Source: Terebella lapidaria
Taxonomy: Eukaryota > Annelida > Polychaeta > Terebellida > Terebellidae
Reading direction: 5' to 3'
NCBI GenBank assembly: GCA_949152475.1
Contig: OX424568.1
Span: 4,997,667 to 5,061,666 of the forward strand
DNA length: 64,000 nucleotides
Within the stretch, counting starts at the first letter, position 1; each line of letters starts with the position of its first letter. Positions 47,601 to 57,259 of this stretch are shown here, piece by piece. The translations under genes were made by a program, and so were the position numbers. Below the pieces are notes generated by a model. The model was not told the DNA's origin. It was given only the letters and a program-made list of their open reading frames with translations, and searched no databases.

Positions 47601-50600
47601 AACTTTGTGGAATTCAACTTTCACCTCACCAGCACACTGTTGCTAGCCAACCAGCCATTCCTGTCGCTAGTGGTAACCTGTCTGAGGGGTCAAGATGAAC
47701 AGAGAGAGTGTCTATTGAAGTCACTCCACGAACAGCTAGAAAAGTTTGTCACCAATGCCAAGGATGTAAGTGTCGCTTTCCTGAAAATGTCGCTTTCATG
47801 GCACTTACCACAAAAAATGTACTAGTATCAATGCAATTTGGTATCAGTTTAAATGAGTCGAATAAATGACATGAATAATGTCGCCTATCTAAATATTTGC
47901 ATATATAATATAGAGTGTAATATATATAACATATTGGGGGAAAAAAACTGAGCTAAAAAATCAGTTCAATGCTGAAATCAGTACACTTGGTTCTGCCAGT
48001 CTCATTTGAAATAATTAATCATATACATATCAACAAGTGAAGTGCACACGTGATGATTCAATCGAATATCTTTGTTCACAGCAAGAGCGCGGTTTGTTCA
48101 CGGATGAGAAGTTGAAGTTTATGATGCAAGAGCCGTTGAGACTTCGACTTAGTCTGGTGAGTTACTGGGCCAAAATCTGACATAGTCTGATGTGCGTAGC
48201 TCAGTCGATAATGTCCTGATCTTGTAAGGCGAAGGTCTTGGGTTTGAGACTCAGTTTGGACGACTGTGTTCCTATGGGTACTAGTCATTCAATGAGATGC
48301 TAAATGTAACGCCAGATTGTGGCATCTGTGTAGTCCTGGAATGGGGCAGAGTTTACAGCGCCTTTGATTATGTGACCCGCATTCAAACTAGTGGGATATC
48401 CCTTTAGCTCATTTAGTAGAGCATAGGGCTAAGAATCAAGTGACCTGGGTTCCAATCCCACTGATGGCGACCATACTTGGTCACAATTAGACATATGTCT
48501 CTATATAGGACAGCTTCATATATATTAACTTTATTATATACTTTTGAACGAGAGATGTGACACACGATGTGGATTTCATGTAGTTGTGAATGAAGTATCG
48601 GAATTAAATTTTATAATCATAAGCTCATGTAGGTATGTGAAAAAAAATCAAGATAACACCACTGAGCTGATGTACTTTCTCATGTAGAAATTATCTTGTA
48701 TATCCAGGTGGGTGGAATGTTTGACACGATACAGCGGAACACGTCGCTCGTCCAGGATTGGTCGATTCTTCTCATGCAACTCGTTAGTAACGAAGTAGTT
48801 GACCTTAACAACAACGCGTAAGTCCTCTCTTAGTACATGTTGCGAAACGCTCAGCTAGCAGATAGTTATATTACTTTATAGTGAAGTGAAAATAAATATG
48901 ATTCTAGTTTCAAGTTGGTGTTGTGCTTAGGATGGTACATCCACCATTCATGCAAATTATATACCCATATAAATGTTTTGATTTATACATTTACACATAC
49001 GATCAATATACTGATTTTGGGACCTTAACAAAATTGAAAAATACCTTGGCGGAGCAGTATATTGAATGGAAAAAGCAAAATGCCTGTATGAATTAATGGC
49101 TTCATGGTGCAAGATGTGGTACTGTTGTATCTTAGCATTTGACAATCATGACTTGTATCATTTATGGTATCCAGGGAGCTGTTTACCGTGGTGTTGGACA
49201 TGCTCTCTGTACTTCTCCACGGGACGCTGGTCAGTGAAAATAGCGAGAAAGGGGACGAAAACCGTCGCGTTTATTCCAGTCTTGTCAAGAAACTAAAGGT
49301 TTGTCTTTAGAGGTCACTTACTGGTTTAAAATCATTGATTACTCTTTGAAAAGCAAGAAGAAAAAAATAAAACTTTGGTATTTCTTTACATCTATTTCAA
49401 AAGAAGAAAAATGTCTGTAGCTAGCAGTTACTTGGACTGGCCTTTTGGAGGCAATGATCATACTGAATAACAAGTTTAATATGCCCTCTCTGAGCCTTTC
49501 CACGCCATCGCACTGTTTGTAGAAAGAGATCGGCGATCGGTCGTCAGTGACCATCAACCAGGTCCGACAGCTGCTGCCCTTGCCTAAAGTCGTGTACGAG
49601 ATCATCGTCTGTGAGCCATACAACGACAAGCAGAACAAACAGGCCGCCAACGATGCACCGGAACGCAGACATGTAAGTTTGGTTGGGCAGGTTTGGTTTG
49701 ATCAAAATCAGACCAATCGAATCTTTGTGAAGTACAAGGAATTGGAGGTCAAATTTCAACAGCCATTGAAAACTCTAGGAAATCTGCTTGTGTTATACTG
49801 GTCAGTATGGTCAGAATCTTGTTTAGATTTGTGAACGGAAATTGTCGTGAACCCTAAGTATCGTTGTCCTGTCATGTTTCAAGGGTTTCCAACTGAACAA
49901 CAAGCAGCGGATCAGCCCTTGGGATCTGCTGGAAGGTCACAAGAACCAAGGACCTTTGACCCTGGCATCCTTCGGGGCCGTCAAAGTCGAGCGCAAACCC
50001 CTGCGCTATGAGGAACAGCACAGGTACGTCGGTGGAACGGGAGGGGAGGGGGGCATGGCCTAGTCATTGGAGTTGTGGTACTCATTGATATATCTGCCTT
50101 GAATACTTGTTTCAAGACATACAAGGGTTGGAGGGAAACAAATTTGGTACATCAATAATCATGCCTTTTCTACTAATCACTATTGGCTACCGGACCTTGG
50201 GCATGGTGTTGTGTCCGTCGTTGATCATCCTCCTTCCTCATCCAACATTATTGTTATCTTTAAAGTTTTTGGTCGGTTTCCCTGGGGAAAAAAAAATTCA
50301 AGGAGATTTTTTCATGAGGATCTCATATAAAATTCTACTACAGACTATTGATGTACCACACTCACACGATGAAGAAGCCAGCCAGTTACTTCCTCGACCC
50401 ACCGCCTCTACCACCAGAAGACCTGGAACCTCCGCCCGAAAAACAGGTCAGATACAGAAAACTGACTCATGTTCATATATTACCTCTATAATGAACACTT
50501 TGAGGTTTTCTCACCCGGGCATAAAGATATGACGGGAGAAGAATTCCTTAGAAATGTCAATGGCACAATTCTTGAACTTTCCTGATCAAGATATCACTGA

Positions 50601-53420
50601 CCACTACAGATTTCATGATGTCATAACAATATTTCATGATGTCATAACAATTTCTATGATGATAATTTAGATATTTAGCAGCTGAGACTTCCTAGTCATC
50701 GCTTTTCTTAGAATGGTCAATCTCATATTGCCATGTTGGCCCAAGTATCATACACTGCACCTCCTATATTCAAGAAGGGTTAAAAAGGTGACAGACGGAT
50801 TAAATGGCATTCATTTAGTGGACGAGTAGTATTAAGGTGCAGTGTATGATACTTGGGCCTCTGTGTTGAAAGTTATTACTTTAATAATAAAAGGATTATT
50901 CACATATCTCTGTGGTGAACATTATGACTCCTCGTTCTAATACCCCCCAATGTTTGTCCCCAGGAGGTAGAGAAGCCGAAGGAGCTGGAAGTCGAGATCA
51001 AGGGCCCTGAGAGGAAAGGGAAAAAACCCCGGAAAAAAAACAGCTCCCGACCAGGCTCCAGCAACTACATGCCGGTCAGTCTGAATTGGAAATCTCGCGG
51101 CAATGTGATTGATACCTATAGATCTTCCTAACTTGAGTAGATGACTTAAAATAGGAAGCTGCAAATAACAAAATTTCTGTATCCGCTGCAGCCGCAGAAC
51201 CAGTTCCCACGCCCTGACATGCCTGCATATGGACAGAATAACTGGGGCAACTTTCCCCCACAGCAGCCTAACTTCACACATCAGCCCATTAGACCTGGTG
51301 GGTACATTATGATTATACATGAATAGTTTGGGGACATTATGATTGCTGTACTGTCATGATGCTTCAATGGTGATAATCAATAAAATATATTCACTGCCTG
51401 ATTTTGCTTGGCAGGTGAATCAAGTCAAATATTATGTACTCCCGAAATCACTCTTCCAGTTTCTAAAAGTTTGACGCACATGTAGAGTTCATTGGAAAAT
51501 TTTGCATCGCCATGTTATCACATAACCAAATGATAATACACCCATGAAGACATACCAAGTATATAAACGTGAAACAAAAGAACTTGACCATTTATTCTAC
51601 GAAAGTTCTGTATCTGACAACATACCCAGTAGACATCTATAGAGATGAGTGCAGTAGCACAGCAACTACCCAACAACTATTTGCACATGACAAGCCAGCT
51701 TTATGTGTTACATTCTTTCACTACTCGTACCTCCAGGCGGTCCACAGTTCACTCCGGGAATGAACCAGCCAGCCAAGAACTACCTGAGCACATTCCTGCG
51801 TGCCAGGAACCAGCCCGGCGGCCCCGGCTTCATGCCGAACAACCCCAGTTCCGGCTACGACGCCGGAGGGATGCGAATGCCGATACGACAGCCACACCAC
51901 CACGCGCTCCGTAACCGGCTGCTGAATCCCGGCATGCATCGGAGCATGAGCAATGAGGCACCAATGTATCCAGGGGGTGGGATGGGGCCTGGCCAAGGAC
52001 AGGGTCCACCGACGTACCCGGGAATGCCCAGCCAAGGTTGGTATTGGGGGAGTTACGCCGTGGGAAATACTGTAAACCCAGAAAGTATTAGCATGCATTT
52101 GTTTAGCATTTTTAGTGTTTTGAAAAAAATCGCTAATATTTGTGGACACTAAGTCGTAAAAAACAAGTGCCAGAAAATTCCCACTTTCATCCAAATACTT
52201 TATTAAATGGCCGTTAATATGTCCACTCTGGTGAAAATGCTAAACTTAAAATGCTAATATTTCTGGGTTAACAATGGTGGGTTTGATTATTACACAATAG
52301 AATGAAATTGTTGTTGTTTAGTGTGACCCATAGGTAATATGATAAATGGTTAAAGTAAAATCACAATATATATAGTGACAAAATATGAGCCATCATATTG
52401 CCATCACATAACCTTCATAACAAACTTGATACTACATGTATTCCTTATACCGGTAAGATCAGTAACGAATGTGATGGGTTTTGTTATGAAAAAGGGTACA
52501 AGTAACACCACAGACTGCTATGGATGTTGACTTTAAGGGTGTATTCCATCTGTATAACTGTTCTACAGGTGGGATGGGGCCTGGCTACAGTGGAGTTGGG
52601 GGCGGGGCCGGATACCAGCCAATCGAAGGCGGGAACCCAGGCGCGATGCCCAATCAGCCCGGCTTCAACCCCAGTTACCAGCAGGGCCACAACATGGGCG
52701 GCATGATGGGATCCCAGGGAAGCTCTGGATACATGGGTCAACAGCACCCCCCTCAGGCACAGTTCCCCAATACATCAAGGTCAGTGCCTCGTGGTCTACT
52801 TGTGGTTCGTATCACAGAAGGAAATAATGTGAGAATCGTTTGTTTCATTGCTGCCGACAAACCTCGAAATATGGTGGTTTTCTACCAGGTCATCTATCTC
52901 AAGGCGTTACCTTTCCTGTAGAGGTAGCTATGTAATAAATACTGGTTTTAAACAAGTTCTTTTTGCCTGAAGGTTTAGTGGCATGAGTGGCGGTATGGCT
53001 GGTGGACCGGCAGGGCCTGGAGGCTCCATGCAGGGCTCTAACATGTCCAACATGGGGAATAACATGGGCACCACGATGACTTCCGGCATGTCTGGAGGTA
53101 CCATGCAAGGCTATAGCCAGATGGGTGGGCAGAACACCCCGGGAGCCGGCCCTGGACCTCCCACAGGCATGCCCGGGCCTAGCGGGAACCCCCCGGGGGG
53201 CTACATGCAGGGGATGCCCAGTACCCAGCAGAGGCAGTACCTGCAACAACAGAGGCTTATGCAGATGCAGCAACAGCAACAACAACAGCAGCAGCAGGCT
53301 CCACCCCATGGCATGCAGGGAGCTCAGGGCCAGCAGGGCATGTTCCAGATGCAGAGGCAAATGTCGGGGGGAGGCAAGCCGCAAAACCCTCAGTTCAATA
53401 ACTTTCAACCGGGCTACTGA
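35008..53420 (+). CDS. MED12: MED12, Mediator CDK8-module subunit, complete, 40 exons
   Basis: The predicted protein is 2204 residues (human 2177). MED12 sits in the kinase module of Mediator in the nucleus. Its amino terminus activates cyclin C-CDK8/19, and the rest links the module to MED13 and to transcription factors. The start is ATG at 35008, and the opening ([21 protein letters not shown]) aligns directly with human. The intron after codon 31 matches the human exon 1/2 boundary. The activating segment ([16 protein letters not shown]) keeps the residues equivalent to human Leu36 and Gly44, while Gln43 is His. The MED12-type blocks follow in order: [105 protein letters not shown]. The carboxy end is Gly/Met/Pro/Gln-rich with one short polyglutamine run and no long opposite-paired domain. 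All 39 junctions are GT-AG with consistent phase. Introns contain a pogo-like element, a SINE and miniature elements. Confidence 0.97.
35507..36746 (-). mobile_element. Pogo/Tigger-like DNA transposon, internally deleted, in MED12 intron 1
   Basis: The inverted ends CAGTAGATCCTGTGTT / AACACAGGATCTACTG are flanked by TA on both sides. Reading inward from the left, the minus strand encodes about 80 residues beginning [20 protein letters not shown] and including [20 protein letters not shown]. This is a CENP-B/pogo-type helix-turn-helix amino terminus. The DDE catalytic part is absent, so the copy cannot supply transposase. It is the likely source family of the 178-bp element at 10838. Confidence 0.85.
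41871..47427 (+). other. MED12: MED12 exon map, exons 17-28
   Basis: Exons: 41871-42640, 42954-43226, 43343-43473, 43746-43856, 44124-44274, 44669-44795, 45106-45321, 45586-45712, 45950-46112, 46343-46486, 46760-46914, 47260-47427. Exon 17 is the largest and holds the TPG hexapeptide array plus the SHECNQR block. Exon 26 has a six-glutamate run. Confidence 0.9.
41945..42118 (+). repeat. MED12: 18-bp coding tandem repeat in MED12 exon 17
   Basis: Ten TPG hexapeptides, mostly (A-H-T-P-G-x), with threonines every six residues from 716 to 770. This proline-directed, TP-rich stretch replaces the SP-rich linker found in vertebrate MED12 at the same place. Confidence 0.95.
48190..48480 (+). repeat. 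SINE with two tRNA-like units, MED12 intron 30
   Basis: Unit 1 (48192-48260) has an A-box TAGCTCAGTCG and a B-box-like GGTTTGAGACT. Unit 2 (about 48397-48470) has TAGCTCATTTAGTAGAGC and GGTTCCAATCC. They are joined by about 135 bp ending GCATTCAAACTAGTGGG. Neither folds as a sound tRNA, so this is a dimeric tRNA-derived SINE. Orientation is as MED12. Confidence 0.75.
50190..50240 (+). repeat. Fragment of the GGTTACCGGACC hairpin element
   Basis: GGCTACCGGACCTTGGGCAT followed by GGTGTTGTGTCCGTCGTT resembles the end module at 21.1 kb. It lies within MED12 intron 34. Confidence 0.5.
50738..50859. mobile_element. 122-bp miniature element, MED12 intron 35
   Basis: Perfect inverted ends of about 25 bp, starting GGCCCAAGTATCATACACTG. 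The flanking TTAA or TA target is not clear. Confidence 0.85.
52072..52272. mobile_element. ~200-bp inverted-end element, MED12 intron 38
   Basis: GTAAACCCAGAAAGTATTAG at the left and CTAATATTTCTGGGTTAAC at the right are inverted. GCTAA(T/A)ATTT and GTCCAC are repeated inside. Confidence 0.65.
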
Positions 53421-53524
53421 TGCTCTGATGGTGGTAGAGAAATGAGAGTAGTCTGATGATATTGAGAAGGAGAGTGTGTGTTGTGGGAGTGTGAGTTGTA
53501 CTGAGTATATATGTTGTATCTGTG

Positions 53525-53530
53525 AATAAA
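53525..53530 (+). promoter_or_regulatory. MED12: MED12 polyadenylation signal
   Basis: AATAAA lies 105 nt after the MED12 stop and is followed by a T-rich stretch. It is the first such signal after the stop. Confidence 0.75.
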
Positions 53531-53604
53531 TATGAATCAAAACAATTTCTTCATCATTGTTCTTGAGCATTGTTTATTTATTGGCATATCTAGATCTCTG
53601 TAAA

Positions 53605-53890
53605 AAAAACAATTAGCAGGGCTAAGATAGGTTACCGAACAATTTTGGTTTTAAGCATTGCAGATGATACATAACCTTCATAATCAAGATCAGCCCTGTG
53701 AACTTCAATGTCACCATTAGACGTGCTTATTATGACTTTCTATATGTTGATATTGCAAACATATGAGCTCTATCAACAAATATTTTATCTGTCGGAGCCA
53801 ATTTGCACATTTCAGGTGGGACTTAAAAAGGTTTAGCCTAAGTTCAAGGTCACCGAAAGATGTGTCATATGTATGACTTATGAACGTATA
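53605..53890 (+). repeat. Copy of the AGGTCA-type repeat head
   Basis: GGCTAAGATAGGTTACCGAA near 53621, then TTAAGCATTGCAG, with GTGAACTTCAATGTCACCAT and GATGTGTCATATGTATGAC in the same order as at 2.77-3.08 kb. It is interrupted on its right by the palindrome-array element. Confidence 0.7.
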
Positions 53891-53897
53891 ACAATCC

Positions 53898-54266
53898 TAT
53901 GGCGCCCCGTTCGTGCCACAAAAAAGAGAATTAATTTTTTTTCTAACTCAAACGTATGAGGTAGTATCTCATACGTATGAGTTACTAAGTCATACGTTTG
54001 AGATACTAAGTCATACGTATGAGATACTAAGTCATACGTATGAGATAGTATCTCATACGTATGAAATAAATAGTATCTCGTACGTATGAGTTAGTATCTC
54101 CTACGTATGACATAGTATCTCCTACGTATGACTTAGTATCTCATACGTATGACTTAGTATCTCCTACGTATGTCATAGTATATCCTACGTACGACTTTTT
54201 ATTTCATACGTATGAGATAAATAAAAAAATAACTTGCCTTTTTGGTGGCCCGAACGGGGCGCCATA
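53898..54266. mobile_element. 369-bp element with a 21-bp array of CATACGTATG palindromes
   Basis: The inverted ends TATGGCGCCCCGTTCG / CGAACGGGGCGCCATA are flanked by a 6-bp direct duplication, CAATCC. The body is about 12-14 units of roughly 21 bp, such as ACTAAGTCATACGTATGAGA. Most contain the perfect palindrome CATACGTATG or a one-base variant. It is non-coding. Confidence 0.85.
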
Positions 54267-54523
54267 CAATCCTAACATCTAAGTGAAAGCGTTTAAACTT
54301 CAGAGGCCAGTTCATATTAAACGAGACAATCAGAGAGATTGCAGACCCTCGCCCTTCAGATTTAGTCACTAAAATTAGGCGATAATTGAGAGTTTTGGTC
54401 TTAAGACCATCGGTTGTACGCCATACGATTGGGAATTGGCCAAAGAAAAATACAAAAATAGGTTGAAGATTTAATATTGATTAGAACCGGAGTTATAGCC
54501 AATTATGTGATTTTCTTTTTTCC

Positions 54524-54537
54524 GTTGCCATGGCAAC
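54524..54537. promoter_or_regulatory. Perfect X-box (RFX-type) palindrome, one of four in the array
   Basis: GTTGCCATGGCAAC. Further identical copies lie at 55696-55709, 56036-56049 and 56374-56387. A one-base variant, GTTGCCATAGCAAC, lies at 63771-63784 in a different element. RFX factors bind this sequence; use in vivo is unknown. Confidence 0.6.
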
Positions 54538-54580
54538 CGTTTTCTGAGCCACTACCATAGCACTCCAGCCCTATACCGTA

Positions 54581-55475
54581 ATGGCCCGAAATACCGCCGG
54601 TTCTCGTTTACCCGCCGGCCTCGTTTAAGCGCCGGGGGTGTGTCTTTAAAAGCATTAAAAAGCGCCGGTCTCGAATTAGCGCCGGTTCAAATAACCGCCG
54701 GGTGTGAGTCTATGTACCGGTGCACGTAGCACACAGAGTCCCACGGTGATTGCAATTGAATACACATGTGTGAAACAACACAACTGACACTTATTTACCG
54801 ATATGAGATTTTGATTATGACAATAGAACACCTGCTAACCAATTAGGTGATACAATTGAGCAGCCGCATGTATATATAATTGTACCGACTAACTAAATGA
54901 CATCCATTCCCCAAGACCCAACATTACATTACATTTATACCAGCATAATATAAATAACCATTACCATATATCTTTATTGGTTGCATGTATTGCGGCGCCA
55001 TACGACATTTACTACGCACACAAATGCAGTAGGTCTGTGTATGAACCGGTCATTTAACACACCGATATCATAGATTCTAATAAATCCAAACTCTGAACAG
55101 CTGATTTACAGAATATCGGCAGGTACCAGCACTGGTAGTTTTTCTACTGAATTTGCAAGCTTCATCGCGATGTATTTCACTATAATTTATAAGTTTATGT
55201 ACCCTGTATCTGCTGTCCATAGCCATTGGACTAACACCATCCTCGATGCAATCGCCCGTCATTATGCCCTCAACTTCCCCTCCCCCTTCCAGCCGTGCCG
55301 TGCACTGAATACAGTGAAGAAAATCGGTGCGTTCACGCGCACAAGCTTTCAAAATATATCGTTTTTGCTCATTGTATTATTAAGCGCCGGTCTCGTTTAC
55401 CCGCCGGTCTCGTATTAGCGCCGGGGCTGAAACATGTAAAGCACTATTAAGCGCCGGGGCGGTATTTCGGGCCAT
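54581..55475. mobile_element. 895-bp DNA element inserted in the X-box repeat
   Basis: The inverted ends ATGGCCCGAAATACCGCC / GGCGGTATTTCGGGCCAT continue as repeated GCGCCGG blocks (TCGTTTACCCGCCGG and TAAGCGCCGG) at each side. The interior is AT-rich with no transposase. Comparison with the intact unit at 55.74-55.83 kb shows that the host repeat lost about 35-40 bp at the insertion point. Confidence 0.8.
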
Positions 55476-56649
55476 GAGCGCAGACATTTGCACTGAAACG
55501 TCGCTGGCCAAAAATAACCGAAATCGTGACCCCCAATTTTTCGACATCGGGCGATAATAGAGAGTTTTCGTCGTACGACCATCGGTCGTGCACCAAACGA
55601 TCGGCAGTTGGCCAAAGAAAAATACAAAAATAGTTGGAAAAATTAATATCAAGTAAAACCGGAGTTAGAGCCAATGATGTGAAATTCTTTTTTCCGTTGC
55701 CATGGCAACCGTTTCCATCAGATTTTGGTAAAATTTTAAAGGGACTGAGCCACCACCATAGCACTCTTGCCCTATAAATTCCAAATCGATCGGACCGTTC
55801 GTCTTTGAGTTATGAGCGCGGACATTTGCACCGAAACGTCGCTGGCCAAAAAAAAACGAAATCGTGACCCCCAATTTTTCGACATCGGGCGATAATAGAG
55901 AGTTTTCGTCGTACAACCATCGGTCGTACACCAAACGATCGGGAATTGGCCAAAAAAAAAATACAAAAATATTTGGAAAAATTAATATCAAGTAGAACCG
56001 GAGTTAGAGCCAATGATGTGATTTTCTTTTTTTCCGTTGCCATGGCAACAGTTTCCATTCGATTATGGTAAAATTCTGAAGAGACTGAGCCACCACCATA
56101 GCACTCTTGCCCTATAAGTTTCAAATCGATTGGACGGTTTGCCTCTGAGTTATGAGCGCGGACATTTGCACTGAAACGTCGCTGGCCAAAAAAATTCGAA
56201 ACCGTGACGCCCAATTTTTCGACATTGGGTGATAATAGAGAGTTTTGGTCATACGACCACGGGCCATATATCAGATGATCAGGAATTGGCCATAGAAAAA
56301 TACAAAATTAGTTAGAAAAAATTATCTTGATTAGAACCGAAGTTATGGTCAATTATTGATTTTTACATTTTCCGTTGCCATGGCAACAGTTTTTGTCCGA
56401 TTTTGACCAGATTCGAGGAGGACCGAGCCACTGAGATACCGCTTCATCCCTATCAGTTTCATGTTGATCGAACCATTCTCCTTTGAGATATGCGCGCAGA
56501 CAGACAGACAGACAGACAAACAAACAAGCAAGCAAACAAACAGACATACAAACGGACAGACCCAATTGCAATACCCTCGCCCCCCTACGGGGCGAGGGTA
56601 ACAATACCAATCTGAAATGCTACATGCTCGTACTTGTACTGAGGTAGAC

Positions 56650-57230
56650 CATCAGATTACCAAGAAAAAAGTGCCATTAAGAGTGCCGTACTGTGGCCAT
56701 ACTGAGGTCAATTTATACACTCCACGTCAGACATTTAGCACTCGAAGTCAGCATTAGTTGTTCCAAATACAACTTCTTATATGCTCGTATTGCAAACAAA
56801 AGCTACAAGTATTTTGTCTTTAGAGGCAAATTTGGACATTTTTTTTACCCCAAAATGGCTGTTTTGGCCTCCCAATGTCATCGAAAGTCAAATTTAAGGT
56901 CACAACACAAATCGCCACATATGATTTCCCATTTGAGGGTGCCAATATCTAGGCCCAATCTGGAAGCTGTCTAGATTTTCCAAAAGGGGAATTTTTCTTT
57001 CCCTAGAAATGACCAGAAATGGATGGTCATAAGTAATTGTATCCGCCGAACGAAGGTCGGTGGATACTCAAAGGCAACGATACATATAACGATCATAGAG
57101 GTACACGAATGGAGTCTTGAAACAAAAATCTTAAAGCTAATCGGATAGTTTTTGAGAAAATGGCTGTCCAAAAATGGCTGTATTATTGTCATATTCATTA
57201 CCTCCATAATACTACACGGGTAACCCCAAC
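56650..57230 (+). repeat. Diverged copy of the 1-1.28 kb repeat
   Basis: Runs from CTGAGGTCAATTTATACACT through CCAAAATGGCTGTTTTGGCC to ATAGTTTTTGAGAAAATGGC, parallel to positions about 230-1300. Near 57040 it carries a hairpin GTATCCGCCGAAC / GTCGGTGGATAC in place of part of the A-rich segment. Confidence 0.65.
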
Positions 57231-57259
57231 AGCCTACTTAAATTAGGCTACCCCAAAGA

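Larger units (their letters stand above)
47633..53420 (+). other. MED12: MED12 exon map, exons 29-40
   Basis: Exons: 47633-47765, 48082-48156, 48708-48817, 49175-49298, 49523-49672, 49884-50023, 50344-50446, 50964-51074, 51192-51297, 51737-52036, 52569-52779, 52973-53420. The last three encode the Gly/Met/Pro-rich tail. The protein ends QFNNFQPGY, then TGA. Confidence 0.9.
54337..56602 (+). repeat. ~339-bp tandem repeat with X-box palindromes, four units, one interrupted
   Basis: TCGACATCGGGCGATAATAG recurs at 55541 and 55879 and, mutated, at 56219. A first unit begins near 54355. Each unit has GTTGCCATGGCAAC. The block starts GACCCTCGCCC and ends in a perfect hairpin, TACCCTCGCC / GGCGAGGGTA (56572-56600), after a CAGA/CAAA microsatellite. 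It is a probable mobile element with a hairpin end. Confidence 0.8.

Noticed and set aside
48190-48470. Functional tRNA genes
   Set aside because: A and B boxes are present, but acceptor and anticodon stems do not pair. A SINE explains both units.
52899-53570. 223-codon minus-strand frame opposite the last MED12 exons
   Set aside because: Reverse reading of Gly/Met/Gln-rich coding repeats (poly-L, H-rich), not a gene.
53898-54266. CRISPR or bacterial operator array
   Set aside because: There are no spacers, and the array sits inside a TIR element in animal DNA.
56572-56600. Bacterial-type terminator hairpin
   Set aside because: Animal DNA with no gene ending there; the hairpin marks a repeat end.
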